DNA from: Leptolyngbya sp. CCY15150
GTDB lineage: Bacteria; Cyanobacteriota; Cyanobacteriia; RECH01
Length of the DNA stretch: 64,000 nucleotides
NCBI RefSeq assembly: GCF_016888135.1
Contig: NZ_JACSWB010000278.1
Location: 1-64,000 of the forward strand
Direction: 5' to 3'
Of the stretch, positions 18,929 through 27,654 are shown piece by piece; positions within the stretch are counted from its first letter, which is position 1; each line of letters begins with the position of its first letter. Under the pieces are notes generated by a model. That model was not told the DNA's origin and did not search any database. It was given only the letters and a program-made list of their open reading frames with translations. Made by a program: the position numbers and the translations under genes.

Positions 18929-20320
18929 CTAAAACTCAGCATTGAGGGGCGATCGCGGAAAGGGAATGACGTCGCGAATGTTGGCCATGCCAGTCATAAA
19001 CTGCACTAGCCGTTCAAATCCGAGGCCAAAGCCCGCATGTTCTACGGTGCCATAGCGGCGCAGATCCCGATACCACCAAAGGTCTTCCAAGGGCATTCCC
19101 TGGGCTTGGATGCGTTGTTCTAGGATATCGAGCCGTTCTTCCCGCTGGGAGCCGCCGATAATTTCACCGATGCCCGGTGCCAAAACGTCCATGGCCCGCA
19201 CGGTTTTGCCATCATCGCTGAGGCGCATGTAGAAGGCTTTGATCTCAACGGGGTAGTCGGTGACGATCACCGGACGTTTGAACAACTCTTCGGCCAGGTA
19301 GCGCTCATGTTCCGACTGTAGGTCTAGCCCCCAGGAAACCGGATACTCGAAGGTGCGATCGCTTTTTTCTAGGAGGGCGATCGCCTCTGTATAGGTAATC
19401 CGTTCAAACTGGCTGTTGATAATTGCATCCGCATTGGACAGCACCGTATCGCTAATCCGTTGATTGAAGAACTCCATATCTTCAAGACATTGGTCTAGCA
19501 CCCGCTGGAAGAGATATTTGAGGAACTGCTCCGCCAAATCCATATTGCCATCCAGGTTGCAGAATGCCATCTCCGGCTCCACCATCCAAAACTCGGCGAG
19601 GTGGCGGGAGGTGTTGGAATTTTCGGCGCGGAAGGTGGGGCCAAAGGTGTAGACATTGCTAAACGCCATGGCCATGATCTCGGCTTCCAATTGCCCGCTG
19701 ACGGTGAGGTAGGCAGGGCGACCAAAGAAGTCTTGGCCATAGTCCACGTCGCCGCTTTTGGTTTTGGGAACGTTCTGCAGATCTAGATTGGTCACCGCAA
19801 ACAGTTCCCCCGCCCCTTCACAGTCGCTGGCGGTAATCAACGGCGTATGCACCCACATGAAGCCGCGCTCTTGGAAAAATTGGTGGATGGCGTTGGCGCA
19901 GGCGTTGCGCACCCGGAAGACGGCCCCGAGGGTGTTGGTGCGCGATCGCAAATGACCGATGGTGCGCAGAAATTCAAAGGAATGGCGCTTCTTTTGCAAT
20001 GGATAGGTTTCCGGATCGGCACCGCCATGGACGGTGATGGTTTGCCCCTGCATTTCGATGCGCTGTCCCTTGCCCAAGGAGGCGACCAGTTGCCCGCTGA
20101 CCTCCACCGCCGCGCCGGTATTAATCTGGGCAATGATGTCGGCGTAGCTGGGCAGGTCTTTATTGAGCACCACCTGCAGCCCAGTGAGGGAGGAGCCGTC
20201 GTTGACGTCCACAAAGGTAAAGTCTTTGAGTTCACGCTTGGTGCGCACCCAGCCCCGAATGGTGACGGCATCATCGGGCTGGCCGGTTCGAAGGATTTCA
20301 ACAATACGGCGAAGGGTCAT
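18929..20320 (-). CDS. asnS: Asparaginyl-tRNA synthetase
   Basis: 463-residue class IIb aminoacyl-tRNA synthetase that charges tRNA-Asn. N-terminal OB fold ([25 protein letters not shown]), then the class II core: motif 2 [21 protein letters not shown] and motif 3 [15 protein letters not shown]. Start ATG 20320 ([10 protein letters not shown]) matches the usual start of the family; the frame stays open to 20467 but that extension has no conserved sequence. The permease gene follows in the same direction. Confidence 0.96.
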   Translation of the reverse strand: MTLRRIVEILRTGQPDDAVTIRGWVRTKRELKDFTFVDVNDGSSLTGLQVVLNKDLPSYADIIAQINTGAAVEVSGQLVASLGKGQRIEMQGQTITVHGGADPETYPLQKKRHSFEFLRTIGHLRSRTNTLGAVFRVRNACANAIHQFFQERGFMWVHTPLITASDCEGAGELFAVTNLDLQNVPKTKSGDVDYGQDFFGRPAYLTVSGQLEAEIMAMAFSNVYTFGPTFRAENSNTSRHLAEFWMVEPEMAFCNLDGNMDLAEQFLKYLFQRVLDQCLEDMEFFNQRISDTVLSNADAIINSQFERITYTEAIALLEKSDRTFEYPVSWGLDLQSEHERYLAEELFKRPVIVTDYPVEIKAFYMRLSDDGKTVRAMDVLAPGIGEIIGGSQREERLDILEQRIQAQGMPLEDLWWYRDLRRYGTVEHAGFGLGFERLVQFMTGMANIRDVIPFPRSPLNAEF

Positions 20321-20654
20321 GGCTGCAACGGGTATGGGTTCTACAGTCTTACTGTCCGGCGGTGAGTTGCAAAAACCGGATCGTGTAGTAACTAGCGTAA
20401 GGCTTTTTGAATCGTCCGGGGACGTTGCCTGCATCTCTGGGTGGGTGGCTGACCCATCGTTTCCCACCAGGGGAGAAGGGGAGCAAGAAAGGTGCAGGTG
20501 TTTTCAAAGCCCCTCTACCGACCTGGGAGAGGGGTTTGGGGTGAGGGTCTTTGAGGCAGCATCCAAGCCTGATGAGACGGTGCGTTACGGCTTCGCCTAA
20601 ACCCCTACGACTGAAGCTCTGGTCTGAACCCAAGGCGAATCCTAGGACGGAGGG
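20321..20654. other. Intergenic region with a GC-rich hairpin repeat
   Basis: Between asnS and the acetyltransferase gene. It contains CCCCTCTACC-GACCT-GGGAGAGGGG followed by TTTGGGGTGAGGG at about 20510-20547, a hairpin type that recurs in many cyanobacterial genomes, and a similar weaker run at 20466-20482. No gene is supported. Confidence 0.55.
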
Positions 20655-21287
20655 CTAGATGCCAGGCGATCGCTCCCGACTGGGCGAGGGCTGTTCTGGC
20701 GGTCGGTCGTCATAGGCACCGGGCCAGGGGCCGATAGGTTCTAGGGGTAGGGTTTCGGTGCAGTGGGTTTGCTGATACTGCTTGAAACCGCGAGCTTCGT
20801 AGTTTTTCAGCGCATAGGGGCCATCTAGGGAACAGGTGTGTACCCAAACGCGATCGCCCCCCATGTCCCAAGCTTTTTGAATGCCCGTGCTCAGCAAATG
20901 TTTGCCAATGCCCTGCCCGAGAAAGGGTTTGAGTAAGCCAAAGTAGGCCAGTTCCACGCTGTTGCGCTGCTGCGGCTGGTGGTGCAGTTCTACATACCCC
21001 GCAGGCGTGCCCCGCAGGTAGGCCACCCAGGTTTGCACGGTGGGCTGCTGGAGATAGGCTTGCCAGTGGGCATAGCTCCAGGGGAGGCGATCGCGCCAAT
21101 GCCAATCACCGCCGACGCTGGCGTAGAGAAAGCGGCTGAGTTCAGGACAGGGGAGTTCGGCTTGGATGACGGTGAGCTCAGGGCGATCGCTCCAGGCGGG
21201 ACGAAACTCATCGGGGCTAAGTAGTTCTAAATACCAAGTGGTGACGTCAACGCGGTGAGATATGGTGCGGTGAGATTCGTTGGCCAT
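20655..21287 (-). CDS. GNAT-family N-acetyltransferase
   Basis: 210 residues. The acetyl-CoA loop reads LGQGIGKHLLSTGIQKAWD (about 125-145), followed by VWVHTCSLDGPYALKNYEARGFKQYQ, the typical GNAT beta5-alpha4 region. The N-terminus has the TTWYLELLSPDEF motif found in one bacterial subgroup. ATG at 21287. Substrate unknown (amine of a metabolite or peptide). A 25-base gap separates it from the upstream small membrane protein gene on the same strand. Confidence 0.87.
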   Translation of the reverse strand: MANESHRTISHRVDVTTWYLELLSPDEFRPAWSDRPELTVIQAELPCPELSRFLYASVGGDWHWRDRLPWSYAHWQAYLQQPTVQTWVAYLRGTPAGYVELHHQPQQRNSVELAYFGLLKPFLGQGIGKHLLSTGIQKAWDMGGDRVWVHTCSLDGPYALKNYEARGFKQYQQTHCTETLPLEPIGPWPGAYDDRPPEQPSPSRERSPGI

Positions 21288-21312
21288 CGATGCTCCTGAG
21301 GGGTGGATGGAG

Positions 21313-21666
21313 CTAGCCAGCGATCGCCTTTAGCAGCCAGCCGATGACAATCCCGATGCCACCAAACCGCACGGCTTGCCAAAAGGGTTCGCTCAAACTG
21401 CTCCAGGTAAAGAGATCACTTTCTAGCGCCAGCTTCAGGTCATCAAGCTGCTGGGCGATATGGCTGAGTTCGTCCTTGAGGTCTGGGGTGCGATCGCCCT
21501 TGGGAATGCGGCGGATATCATCAATCCGGTTGCGTAGTTCGTCTCGGCGCTGGCGATCGCGCTGCACCTGGGCATAGCGATCTTTGAGCTTGTGCAGGGC
21601 AGTCTCAACCTCAGCGAGGGATTCATCAAAGGATGGTGCCGACGAGGGCTCTGGAGAAGATGGCAT
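21313..21666 (-). CDS. Small coiled-coil membrane protein
   Basis: 117 residues: an acidic Ser/Pro-rich start, a charged helix likely to form a coiled coil (SLAEVETALHKLKDRYAQVQRDRQ to about 85), and a C-terminal transmembrane helix (FGGIGIVIGWLLKAIAG). It is probably tail-anchored in the plasma or thylakoid membrane. No family recognised beyond a cyanobacterial conserved hypothetical. ATG at 21666. Confidence 0.65.
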   Translation of the reverse strand: MPSSPEPSSAPSFDESLAEVETALHKLKDRYAQVQRDRQRRDELRNRIDDIRRIPKGDRTPDLKDELSHIAQQLDDLKLALESDLFTWSSLSEPFWQAVRFGGIGIVIGWLLKAIAG

Positions 21667-21835
21667 CTGAAAACCCTATACCCCTAGATGAAGAACCTGC
21701 AAACGCATAGCCGCAATCCTATCAAAATCCTTCACCGTCCTCCAACCCTATGGCCTAGCGATTGCTTGGAGAGAATGTCACACTAAAGAAGCTGTTGACC
21801 TCTATCCGGATCCAGTTGGGTCTGACGATTGCACC

Positions 21836-22138
21836 ATGGTACATCCATCCCAACCCCTGATTGCTGAAACGCTGAAAACAGCCAAAAGTGAAGCTCTGGC
21901 AGACTGGTCTACCCTCGAATTGGCCCAAGCCCTAGCAGAACGGTTAGCGATCGCGCCCCATGACTGGCATCGCCTCAAGGGACATCGTCCTTCCCGTGCT
22001 AAGGCAGAACTGGCTAGCGCTATGGTTTACCTACTGAGCGATCGCCCTGAAGAAGCCCTTGCCCACCTGCAGCAGGCCAGCGGCTGGCTGGATCGATCCA
22101 TTTCCGCGCCACCCTGTCCTAGCCACGGTAACCATTAA
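21836..22138 (+). CDS. Conserved cyanobacterial small protein (DUF6439-like)
   Basis: 100-residue soluble helical protein. The motifs LALAERLAIAPHDWHRLKGHRP-like core and the C-terminus ASGWLDRSISAPPCPSHG recall a conserved cyanobacterial hypothetical, which I believe is DUF6439; the family name is from memory. No catalytic motif. ATG at 21836. Function unknown. Confidence 0.65.
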   Translation: MVHPSQPLIAETLKTAKSEALADWSTLELAQALAERLAIAPHDWHRLKGHRPSRAKAELASAMVYLLSDRPEEALAHLQQASGWLDRSISAPPCPSHGNH

Positions 22139-22377
22139 GCTTCCTCTTGCTGACCGTCTTCCTCAGATTTTTGCTGAGCAAACCAACCTGCCTTCAGGCT
22201 CATTTCAACCTGCGTCATGGAGGGGTTGGCCTGGGTGGCGGCGCTGCTGCTGTGGGATAAATTGGCGGCTTGGTGGCAGAGCAATGTCAAGGCGCAGGAA
22301 CAGACGGCCAATAGGCAAAGATCTAAGTTACGGTGCGAGATCACCTGGGGAGAGGCGATCGCTGCGGCGCGCACCAT
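22135..22377 (-). CDS. Possible small single-span membrane protein
   Basis: If real, an 80-residue protein starting MVRAAAIASPQV with one hydrophobic segment (LDLCLLAVCSCALTLLCHQA) and a polar acidic tail (GWFAQQKSEEDGQQEEA). It converges with the preceding gene with a four-base overlap of stops. The frame extends further upstream without conserved features. No homologue is recognised, so it may be chance. Confidence 0.35.
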   Translation of the reverse strand: MVRAAAIASPQVISHRNLDLCLLAVCSCALTLLCHQAANLSHSSSAATQANPSMTQVEMSLKAGWFAQQKSEEDGQQEEA

Positions 22378-22681
22378 CGGCAGATTGGGCTGAGAATCGT
22401 AAGGTTTTAGCACAGTTGATGAGGGGTGAATCAGTGAACAGTGGGTGGATGTCGGGGGGCTGACGTCCCGAGGGATCGGGGTTCCCAACCATCCGGGGCA
22501 ATGTCCTGGTGTCGTCTAGATAGGCTTGGTGCCTGTAGAACCGGTGTGTCTAGAACCATGCAGGTCTAGGTCGATCCGCTTGATCCCAGACTCTGGATAC
22601 CCGATCCTCAAGCCCAGACTATCTATCTCTAGAGTTAGGATGCCCAGGTTAGATTTCCATCCTGACATGCCACCGCCAAGT

Positions 22682-24439
22682 CTACCTTGACTTGTGGATC
22701 GACGGGTCAGTTCCATGTGCCACCGCCCCATCTGGATCCAAGCCGTACCAGCAGGGCAGGAAGTAGGAGGCGATCGCATCATCCACATCCCAGAATTCAG
22801 CGTAGCAATCACTAGAACAGTACAAGGCGACAAAAATCATCAGCACGTCTTGAAACGGTAGGGCGCTGGTGCGGGCTAGGTCATGGGTGTAGAGCTGGTT
22901 GAGGGCATTTTGTAGATACAGCAGGTTGCTGACCACCTGGGTGAACATCCCCGTTTCGCCGGTGAGGGTGGGCAAATAGTGGCGGTTATATTCATCCAGA
23001 AAAATGTGGTAGAGACGGGCGATCGCCACCTTGAGGCTCGTCTGCTCTTCTAGACCGGGGGGATACTCAGCCGACCACTCTGCCCACAGCTCCGTTTCCA
23101 AGGGCGATGCTTCCAGCGCCGATAGATGGATAGACAGCAGGGGTTGCAAAACCCGCAAAAACAAAAAGTCGATGTCGGCTAATCCTAAGTCCAGCTTGGT
23201 GGGCAGGGTTTTGAACACCGAGGAACTGGGCAGGCGATCGCTGAAGTGGGGATGATCCCAAATGAACTTAAATTCCGCCACGTCGGCAACCATTTCCCCC
23301 AGCAGATGGGTGAACACGAGACCCAGCCGCTGCTGCACTTCTCCGTGGAAAAATAGGCGGGCCCGGCTTTCATCAAGAATTACCCCGTGGTCATCTAGGC
23401 GAAAAAGCTCCCGGCAGGTGATCGGCCCTTCGGGGGTGTAGGCGGTTTCCCCCGCCCGCAGCGGTTCGTCACAGTCGGCCAAGATGCTGTAGTCGCTTTC
23501 AAACTGGGTGAGCAACGATTGCCAATAATGTCCCCAAATATCATGCACCAGAAACGCTTCAGCCTTCTGGGTGGGAATGATGCTAATGGAGCGCAGCAGG
23601 CATTGGATCAGGCGACTGGTGGGGATGTTGAGGGTGGCGGCTAGGCGATCGCACCAAGGGTGATCCAGATCCTGAGGACTGCAGGCTCCGAAAATGGGGA
23701 AGCGGTTGAACCGTTCGAAGCTAAAGGGGCTAATCCTGGCTAGAAATTGGGCGATCGCGGCTTGCTGGCTGGTCGGCAGGGAGACCCAAAGCGTTTCATC
23801 GCTCAGCCGCTGGTCACCATAATCCACGCAGAAATAAATCTGGGACGGTGTGTATAAACAATGGAGGGCACCCATCGGCAGGGGCACGGCACCAAACAGA
23901 TGCTGGAAAAGCTTCAGGGTCGCAGCCCCAGGCGGTTGCGATGCGTTGGCTAATCCTACGCTGTCGAGGACGGCCGCCATGATGCGCTGTTGTTCGGCAA
24001 CCTGGCGATCCACCGCGGCCACGACCTCTTGCAACTCTGCTGCCATGGCGGCGGGAAGCTGAAAATGGTTTACCCAGCGGGCGATCGCTGCCTCGCCTTG
24101 CCAATCTACCGGTACGGGGGTGGGTTGATAATGCTGCAGGGTGAAGGAGTCCAGCGTGCCGCGCCAATCTTGCCCCCCCAGTTGGTGATAGCGGGATACC
24201 AGCACCAGCGATCGCACAAAGGCCTGCCGCACGGCCAGGGGAATGGTGTCCATGGGGAGGCGATCGCCCTGGATGGGATGGGCGTAGGCTTGGAGCTGGG
24301 TTTGCAGCGATCGCAGCCGCTCTTGACGACGCTGAGTGGCGGCATCGGAATCGCTAGCCGATTGCAGGAGCGTGCGGGAAAGCTGGAGCGCTTCTGACAA
24401 GAGTTGTCGGCAATTCTCCGGAGGCATCGGTGCAGGCAT
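22682..24439 (-). CDS. Large conserved hypothetical protein
   Basis: 585 residues from ATG 24439 (MPAPMPPENC). Soluble and helix-rich. Notable segments are FLVHDIWGHYWQSLLTQFESDY and LFFHGEVQQRLGLVFTHLLGEMVADVAEFKFIWD, where repeated His/Glu/Asp residues in helices could form a metal site, as in ferritin- or HD-like folds, but no accepted motif is satisfied. The upstream 18 codons (to 24493) look non-conserved. I do not recognise the family. Monocistronic as far as visible, divergent from the protease gene. Confidence 0.6.
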   Translation of the reverse strand: MPAPMPPENCRQLLSEALQLSRTLLQSASDSDAATQRRQERLRSLQTQLQAYAHPIQGDRLPMDTIPLAVRQAFVRSLVLVSRYHQLGGQDWRGTLDSFTLQHYQPTPVPVDWQGEAAIARWVNHFQLPAAMAAELQEVVAAVDRQVAEQQRIMAAVLDSVGLANASQPPGAATLKLFQHLFGAVPLPMGALHCLYTPSQIYFCVDYGDQRLSDETLWVSLPTSQQAAIAQFLARISPFSFERFNRFPIFGACSPQDLDHPWCDRLAATLNIPTSRLIQCLLRSISIIPTQKAEAFLVHDIWGHYWQSLLTQFESDYSILADCDEPLRAGETAYTPEGPITCRELFRLDDHGVILDESRARLFFHGEVQQRLGLVFTHLLGEMVADVAEFKFIWDHPHFSDRLPSSSVFKTLPTKLDLGLADIDFLFLRVLQPLLSIHLSALEASPLETELWAEWSAEYPPGLEEQTSLKVAIARLYHIFLDEYNRHYLPTLTGETGMFTQVVSNLLYLQNALNQLYTHDLARTSALPFQDVLMIFVALYCSSDCYAEFWDVDDAIASYFLPCWYGLDPDGAVAHGTDPSIHKSR

Positions 24440-24696
24440 AATCGTTACCTTATGGGAAGGAATACTGGTCAACCATGACGAAGCTAGGGGCACAACAACG
24501 GTTTCTGTGCCATGGAAGCAGCGTTGCTATGTCTCCAACACTACAAAAAACTGCCTCACCTTTCTGGAATCCTCCGTAATTTCTTTGAATGTGTCATTAA
24601 TTACATTCTTCTGCGACGCCCGACAGCTCCACCTCAACGCCCCTAATGAGCTGCTGTCGAGTTGACGTCCTATGCCGTTTTATCCTGAAGGTCACC

Positions 24697-26298
24697 ATGT
24701 CACCATTGTCTTCTAGGTTTCAGTATTCTTCGTACTCCCACCGATCAAACACCGCCTCACTCCAATCGTCGGATCTAACATCGGTGGATGCAAAAGCCTT
24801 CCAAAATCCTATCCAACGGATGCTTGGGCGCGCCGGTGTTGAAACATCTGCTCGTGAATCTGGCCCCGCCGTTTGGTCTCGTATTCTGTCGTCCCGCAGC
24901 CGTTCTTTCAGACCTGGCCGCGCAGCTATCCAACCGAGTGATGCGCTCCAGGGGGTTCTTAGACCCACCGATGCCCTCAACCCCAAACGACGCAACCGCT
25001 ACTCCGATGACTATGTGCTGTCCGGCCTCAACGAGGGCGATCGCATTCGTATTACGCTCACCTCCAACCGCTTTGATCCATTTCTGCAGGTGATTGATGC
25101 CACCAACGGCAAGGTGCTTCGGCAGAATGATGACATTAGTCAAACGAACACCAACTCCCGCATTAATTTAGTGGCTGAAGCTGGGGTCGAGTATCGCATT
25201 CGAGTGACCAGCTATGCTCAATTCGAAACCGGAGCCTACAACCTTGCTACCCGCGCTCTGTCGCTGGCCCCCTCCAATCCGTCTGATCCGTCTAACCCCG
25301 GCACCATCAACAACTTCAACTTTTCCTATGGCTATGGGCTAGTTGACGCTGCTGCTGCTGTCGCCTCAGCGGCGGGTCGAGCTCCCTTTGCAAGTGCTCC
25401 ACCGTTGGGCGGCAGTGCTTGGGGGCTAGATATGCTTAACGCTCCTGCTGCTTGGAACCAAGGCCATACCGGTCAAGATATCGTTGTTGCGGTGTTGGAT
25501 ACCGGCGTGGACTACAACCATGTTGATCTGCGCGGCAATATCTGGCAAAATCCTGGCGAAATTGCCGGAAACGGCATTGATGATGATGGTAACGGCTACG
25601 TGGATGATGTGCAGGGCTGGAAGTTTGTCGATAGCGACAGCAACAACCCGATGGATTTTGAAGGGCATGGCACCCATGTCGCCGGAATTATTGCTGGTCT
25701 AAACAATGGTGTGGGGGTTACGGGTGTGGCCCACAATGCCAAAATCATGCCCGTGAAGGTGATTGATGGTCGGGATGACGGCTCCTATCGCCTGTTTGAC
25801 CGCAACGTAGCTGATGGCATTCGCTACGCGGTCGATAACGGTGCTCATGTTGTGAACCTGAGCCTAGGCAACTATATCGGTGATCCAGACATGACCCGCA
25901 CTCGCGCAGCCCTGTCCTATGCCCGCGATGCGGGTGTGGTGGTGGTGATGGCATCGGGGAATGAACGCCAAGAGGGGGCACGCCGACCGATTCAGCCCGC
26001 CTATTATGCCTTGGATGATCTGGGGATTGCAGTGGGTGCGGTGAACTCGTCTCGGCGGGTTGCCAACTTCTCAAATCCAGCCGGTAACGTGCCCCTAGAT
26101 TTTGTAGTCGCTCCAGGGGTCAACATTCGCTCAACCGTGCTCCGCAATCGCTATGAAAGCTACAGCGGTACATCGATGGCATCGCCATTTGTGGCTGGAG
26201 TAGCCGCGTTGATGATGGGCGCTAATCCCAACCTATCGCCAGCACAGGTAGAGGAAATTCTCAAGGCTACCGCCGTGATTCAAGGCGTGCAGGCCTAG
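24697..26298 (+). CDS. Subtilisin-like serine protease (S8) with PPC domain
   Basis: 533 residues. An N-terminal region of about 100 residues is followed by a PPC-like beta domain (SGLNEGDRIRITLTSNRFDPFLQV), a YGYGLVDAAAAVASA linker, then the peptidase: catalytic Asp in VVAVLDTGVDYNHVDL, His in EGHGTHVAGIIAG, oxyanion Asn region VVMASGNE, and Ser in SGTSMASPFVAGVAAL. The D/H/S triad is complete. The segment GNGIDDDGNGYVDD probably binds calcium. No classical signal peptide, so export may be unusual. ATG at 24697 with GAAGG five bases upstream; the frame opens earlier at 24646. Confidence 0.9.
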   Translation: MSPLSSRFQYSSYSHRSNTASLQSSDLTSVDAKAFQNPIQRMLGRAGVETSARESGPAVWSRILSSRSRSFRPGRAAIQPSDALQGVLRPTDALNPKRRNRYSDDYVLSGLNEGDRIRITLTSNRFDPFLQVIDATNGKVLRQNDDISQTNTNSRINLVAEAGVEYRIRVTSYAQFETGAYNLATRALSLAPSNPSDPSNPGTINNFNFSYGYGLVDAAAAVASAAGRAPFASAPPLGGSAWGLDMLNAPAAWNQGHTGQDIVVAVLDTGVDYNHVDLRGNIWQNPGEIAGNGIDDDGNGYVDDVQGWKFVDSDSNNPMDFEGHGTHVAGIIAGLNNGVGVTGVAHNAKIMPVKVIDGRDDGSYRLFDRNVADGIRYAVDNGAHVVNLSLGNYIGDPDMTRTRAALSYARDAGVVVVMASGNERQEGARRPIQPAYYALDDLGIAVGAVNSSRRVANFSNPAGNVPLDFVVAPGVNIRSTVLRNRYESYSGTSMASPFVAGVAALMMGANPNLSPAQVEEILKATAVIQGVQA

Positions 26299-26345
26299 CC
26301 CTAAGAGGTATACCTCTGCCCAAGATCAACAACATCTCAGTGCTA

Positions 26346-26370
26346 GTAGGGCGGGCAATGCCCACCCTAC
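26346..26370. repeat. GTAGGGYGGGC hairpin, possible terminator
   Basis: GTAGGGCGGGC and GCCCACCCTAC flank an AAT loop, with one C-A mismatch in an 11-base stem. This hairpin type is widespread as an intergenic repeat in cyanobacteria. It lies 48 bases after the protease stop, followed by TTTGATTG, so it could end that transcript. Confidence 0.6.
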
Positions 26371-26489
26371 TTTGATTGTGGTATTTGCTTAAAGCATGGG
26401 TGAGGCTATTCGTAGTCAGTAGCCGCCTTTAGAATCTACTCCTCCTTCACAAAGGTTTTAAAGGCTAACCTTTAAAATGGTTGACTATG

Positions 26490-26507
26490 TTAGCACTAAG
26501 GTGCTAA
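26490..26507 (+). promoter_or_regulatory. Operator-like inverted repeat
   Basis: TTAGCAC (26490-26496), spacer TAAG, GTGCTAA (26501-26507): a perfect seven-base dyad 46 bases before the small gene. Its position fits autoregulation by a small DNA-binding protein, which is inference. Confidence 0.4.
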
Positions 26508-26552
26508 GGTATTTTTGTAAGGTAATCTTCCTGTGATAGGAGAAAAAACAAC

Positions 26553-26876
26553 ATGAATACAAAAGACTCCTTGTGGCTAGTCGACTACATTGAACTTGAT
26601 CCTCTCATTAAGACATATAATTCAGACAAAACAGCTAAAATGCTGTTCGATATGACTGCTAAGCGAGAAAGGTTTCGTAAAAGAATTTCTCTAAAGAGTA
26701 TTCGTGACTCTCTATTTCAAACTTATAGATGCAATGCTAACGTTAATGAGGTTAAGCAGTGGTTTAAGAAGTTACAAGACTGTGACTGCGGTGTTTGGAA
26801 CGATAAGGAAGAAGCCTTTGAAATCAAGTATCCGCTGCATGAGGTTTGTCAACTGGTAGTAGAGCTCACACTCTAA
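26553..26876 (+). CDS. Small AT-rich gene, possible winged-helix protein
   Basis: 107-residue basic protein. The pattern of helices followed by VNEVKQWFKKLQDCDCGVWNDKEEAFEIKYPL could form a winged helix, and it parallels the motif of the 174-residue protein encoded next (EVIDVLKKLQELGLGRFWTGRRGKPSRF). AGGAG lies ten bases before ATG 26553. Codon use is AT-rich and HIP1-free, unlike most neighbours, suggesting recent acquisition. Function not recognised; a regulator or part of a small mobile module is possible. Confidence 0.6.
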   Translation: MNTKDSLWLVDYIELDPLIKTYNSDKTAKMLFDMTAKRERFRKRISLKSIRDSLFQTYRCNANVNEVKQWFKKLQDCDCGVWNDKEEAFEIKYPLHEVCQLVVELTL

Positions 26877-26937
26877 AGCTGTTAACTTTAAAGGTTAGTT
26901 GATATTGATTTTGGTTCATTAAAGTTTAATAGATGAT

Positions 26938-26971
26938 GTGGCGGGCAGGAGGCTTGTCCTGTGCCCGTCAC
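26938..26971. repeat. Imperfect GC hairpin
   Basis: GTGGCGGGCAGGA and TCCTGTGCCCGTCAC pair with one mismatch and a two-base bulge. It sits between the two AT-rich small genes and may be a terminator of the first. Confidence 0.4.
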
Positions 26972-27065
26972 AGTCATTTCTATCTGTCACCGATCTTTGA
27001 CAATGATTTTAGAACCAAGTATTTCATGAGAAAAAGAGTCCAAAATCATCCCGCAAACAGAAATC

Positions 27066-27590
27066 ATGGCTATCAATGATTTAAGACCTCTAGAAAGATT
27101 AAGAAGGCTCTATTCTTCTGGAGTTGTAGCTGCTACCGTAATCTATTTTCTGCGAAACCGAGATGCTACTGGTTGCGAGGTGAATGTAGATGACTTACAA
27201 GAGAAATTGCAACAAGAGAATAGCGAGATTTCTAGACAAGAAGTGATTGATGTGTTGAAAAAGCTTCAGGAACTAGGGCTTGGCAGATTTTGGACTGGTC
27301 GTCGAGGGAAGCCGTCACGTTTTCAGCCCTATGGCAGCTTTTCAAGTCTTGGCAGTATTGTTTTGGATGAGTCTTCAAATAATTCTATAGAAGATGAAAT
27401 ACCTATCTCTTCATCTCTTGATGTCAAAACTCAAGAGAGTAGTAATGAGATGGGATGTGACCACATCAATCACTCCTATGTATTGCGCCCAGACTATAAA
27501 GTAGAGTTTGAGTTGCCGTCTGATTTGAATACTATTGAGGCTGAGCGCCTGGCAGCTTACATTAAGACTCTTCCTTTTGATAAGGCATAG
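27066..27590 (+). CDS. Small AT-rich gene, possible winged-helix protein
   Basis: 174 residues. The N-terminal 85 residues read like a winged helix-turn-helix: LYSSGVVAATVIYFLRNRDATGCEV, a second helix pair (SRQEVIDVLKKLQELGLG), and a basic wing (RFWTGRRGKPSRFQPYG). A low-complexity Ser/Glu linker and an acidic C-terminal helix (NTIEAERLAAYIKTLPF) follow. AT-rich, no HIP1. ATG at 27066, weak ribosome-binding site. Possibly a DNA-binding regulator; no family name is justified. Confidence 0.6.
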   Translation: MAINDLRPLERLRRLYSSGVVAATVIYFLRNRDATGCEVNVDDLQEKLQQENSEISRQEVIDVLKKLQELGLGRFWTGRRGKPSRFQPYGSFSSLGSIVLDESSNNSIEDEIPISSSLDVKTQESSNEMGCDHINHSYVLRPDYKVEFELPSDLNTIEAERLAAYIKTLPFDKA

Positions 27591-27604
27591 CATTCTACAA
27601 GCAA

Positions 27605-27631
27605 CCCCCGTCTTCTAGAACAAGCCGGGGG
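27605..27631. terminator. Hairpin between convergent genes
   Basis: CCCCCG (27605-27610) pairs with CGGGGG (27626-27631), with an inner CTT/AAG extension. It lies between two convergent stops and could act in either direction, although no T-run follows. Confidence 0.45.
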
Positions 27632-27654
27632 CTAGCGATCGTGGTGCTGGGGTG

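Larger units (their letters stand above)
26465..26898. repeat. 12-base inverted repeat flanking a small gene
   Basis: CTAACCTTTAAA at 26465-26476 recurs as its exact complement TTTAAAGGTTAG at 26887-26898. The two copies bracket the small gene at 26553-26876, 76 bases before its start and 11 after its stop. A second partial match (AAAGGTT at 26451-26457) makes the left copy part of a local hairpin. It could be protein-binding sites or ends of a small element; no target-site duplication is evident. Confidence 0.55.

Noticed and set aside
19837-20365. Long open frames in other phases over asnS
   Set aside because: They mirror the asnS coding sequence; asnS itself has all class II motifs.
20321-20467. 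N-terminal extension of asnS
   Set aside because: Not conserved and begins in an intergenic repeat region; the family starts at MTLRRI.
22059-22463. Plus-strand open frame rich in Arg/Trp
   Set aside because: Composition typical of an out-of-frame shadow; overlaps the end of a conserved gene.
24646-24696. Upstream start of the subtilisin-like gene
   Set aside because: Hydrophobic-looking but short and poorly placed; ATG 24697 has the better ribosome-binding site.
25320-25400. YGYGLVDAAAAV before the catalytic domain as a circular permutation of the subtilase
   Set aside because: I recall the same order in other cyanobacterial subtilases, so it is probably a normal family feature.
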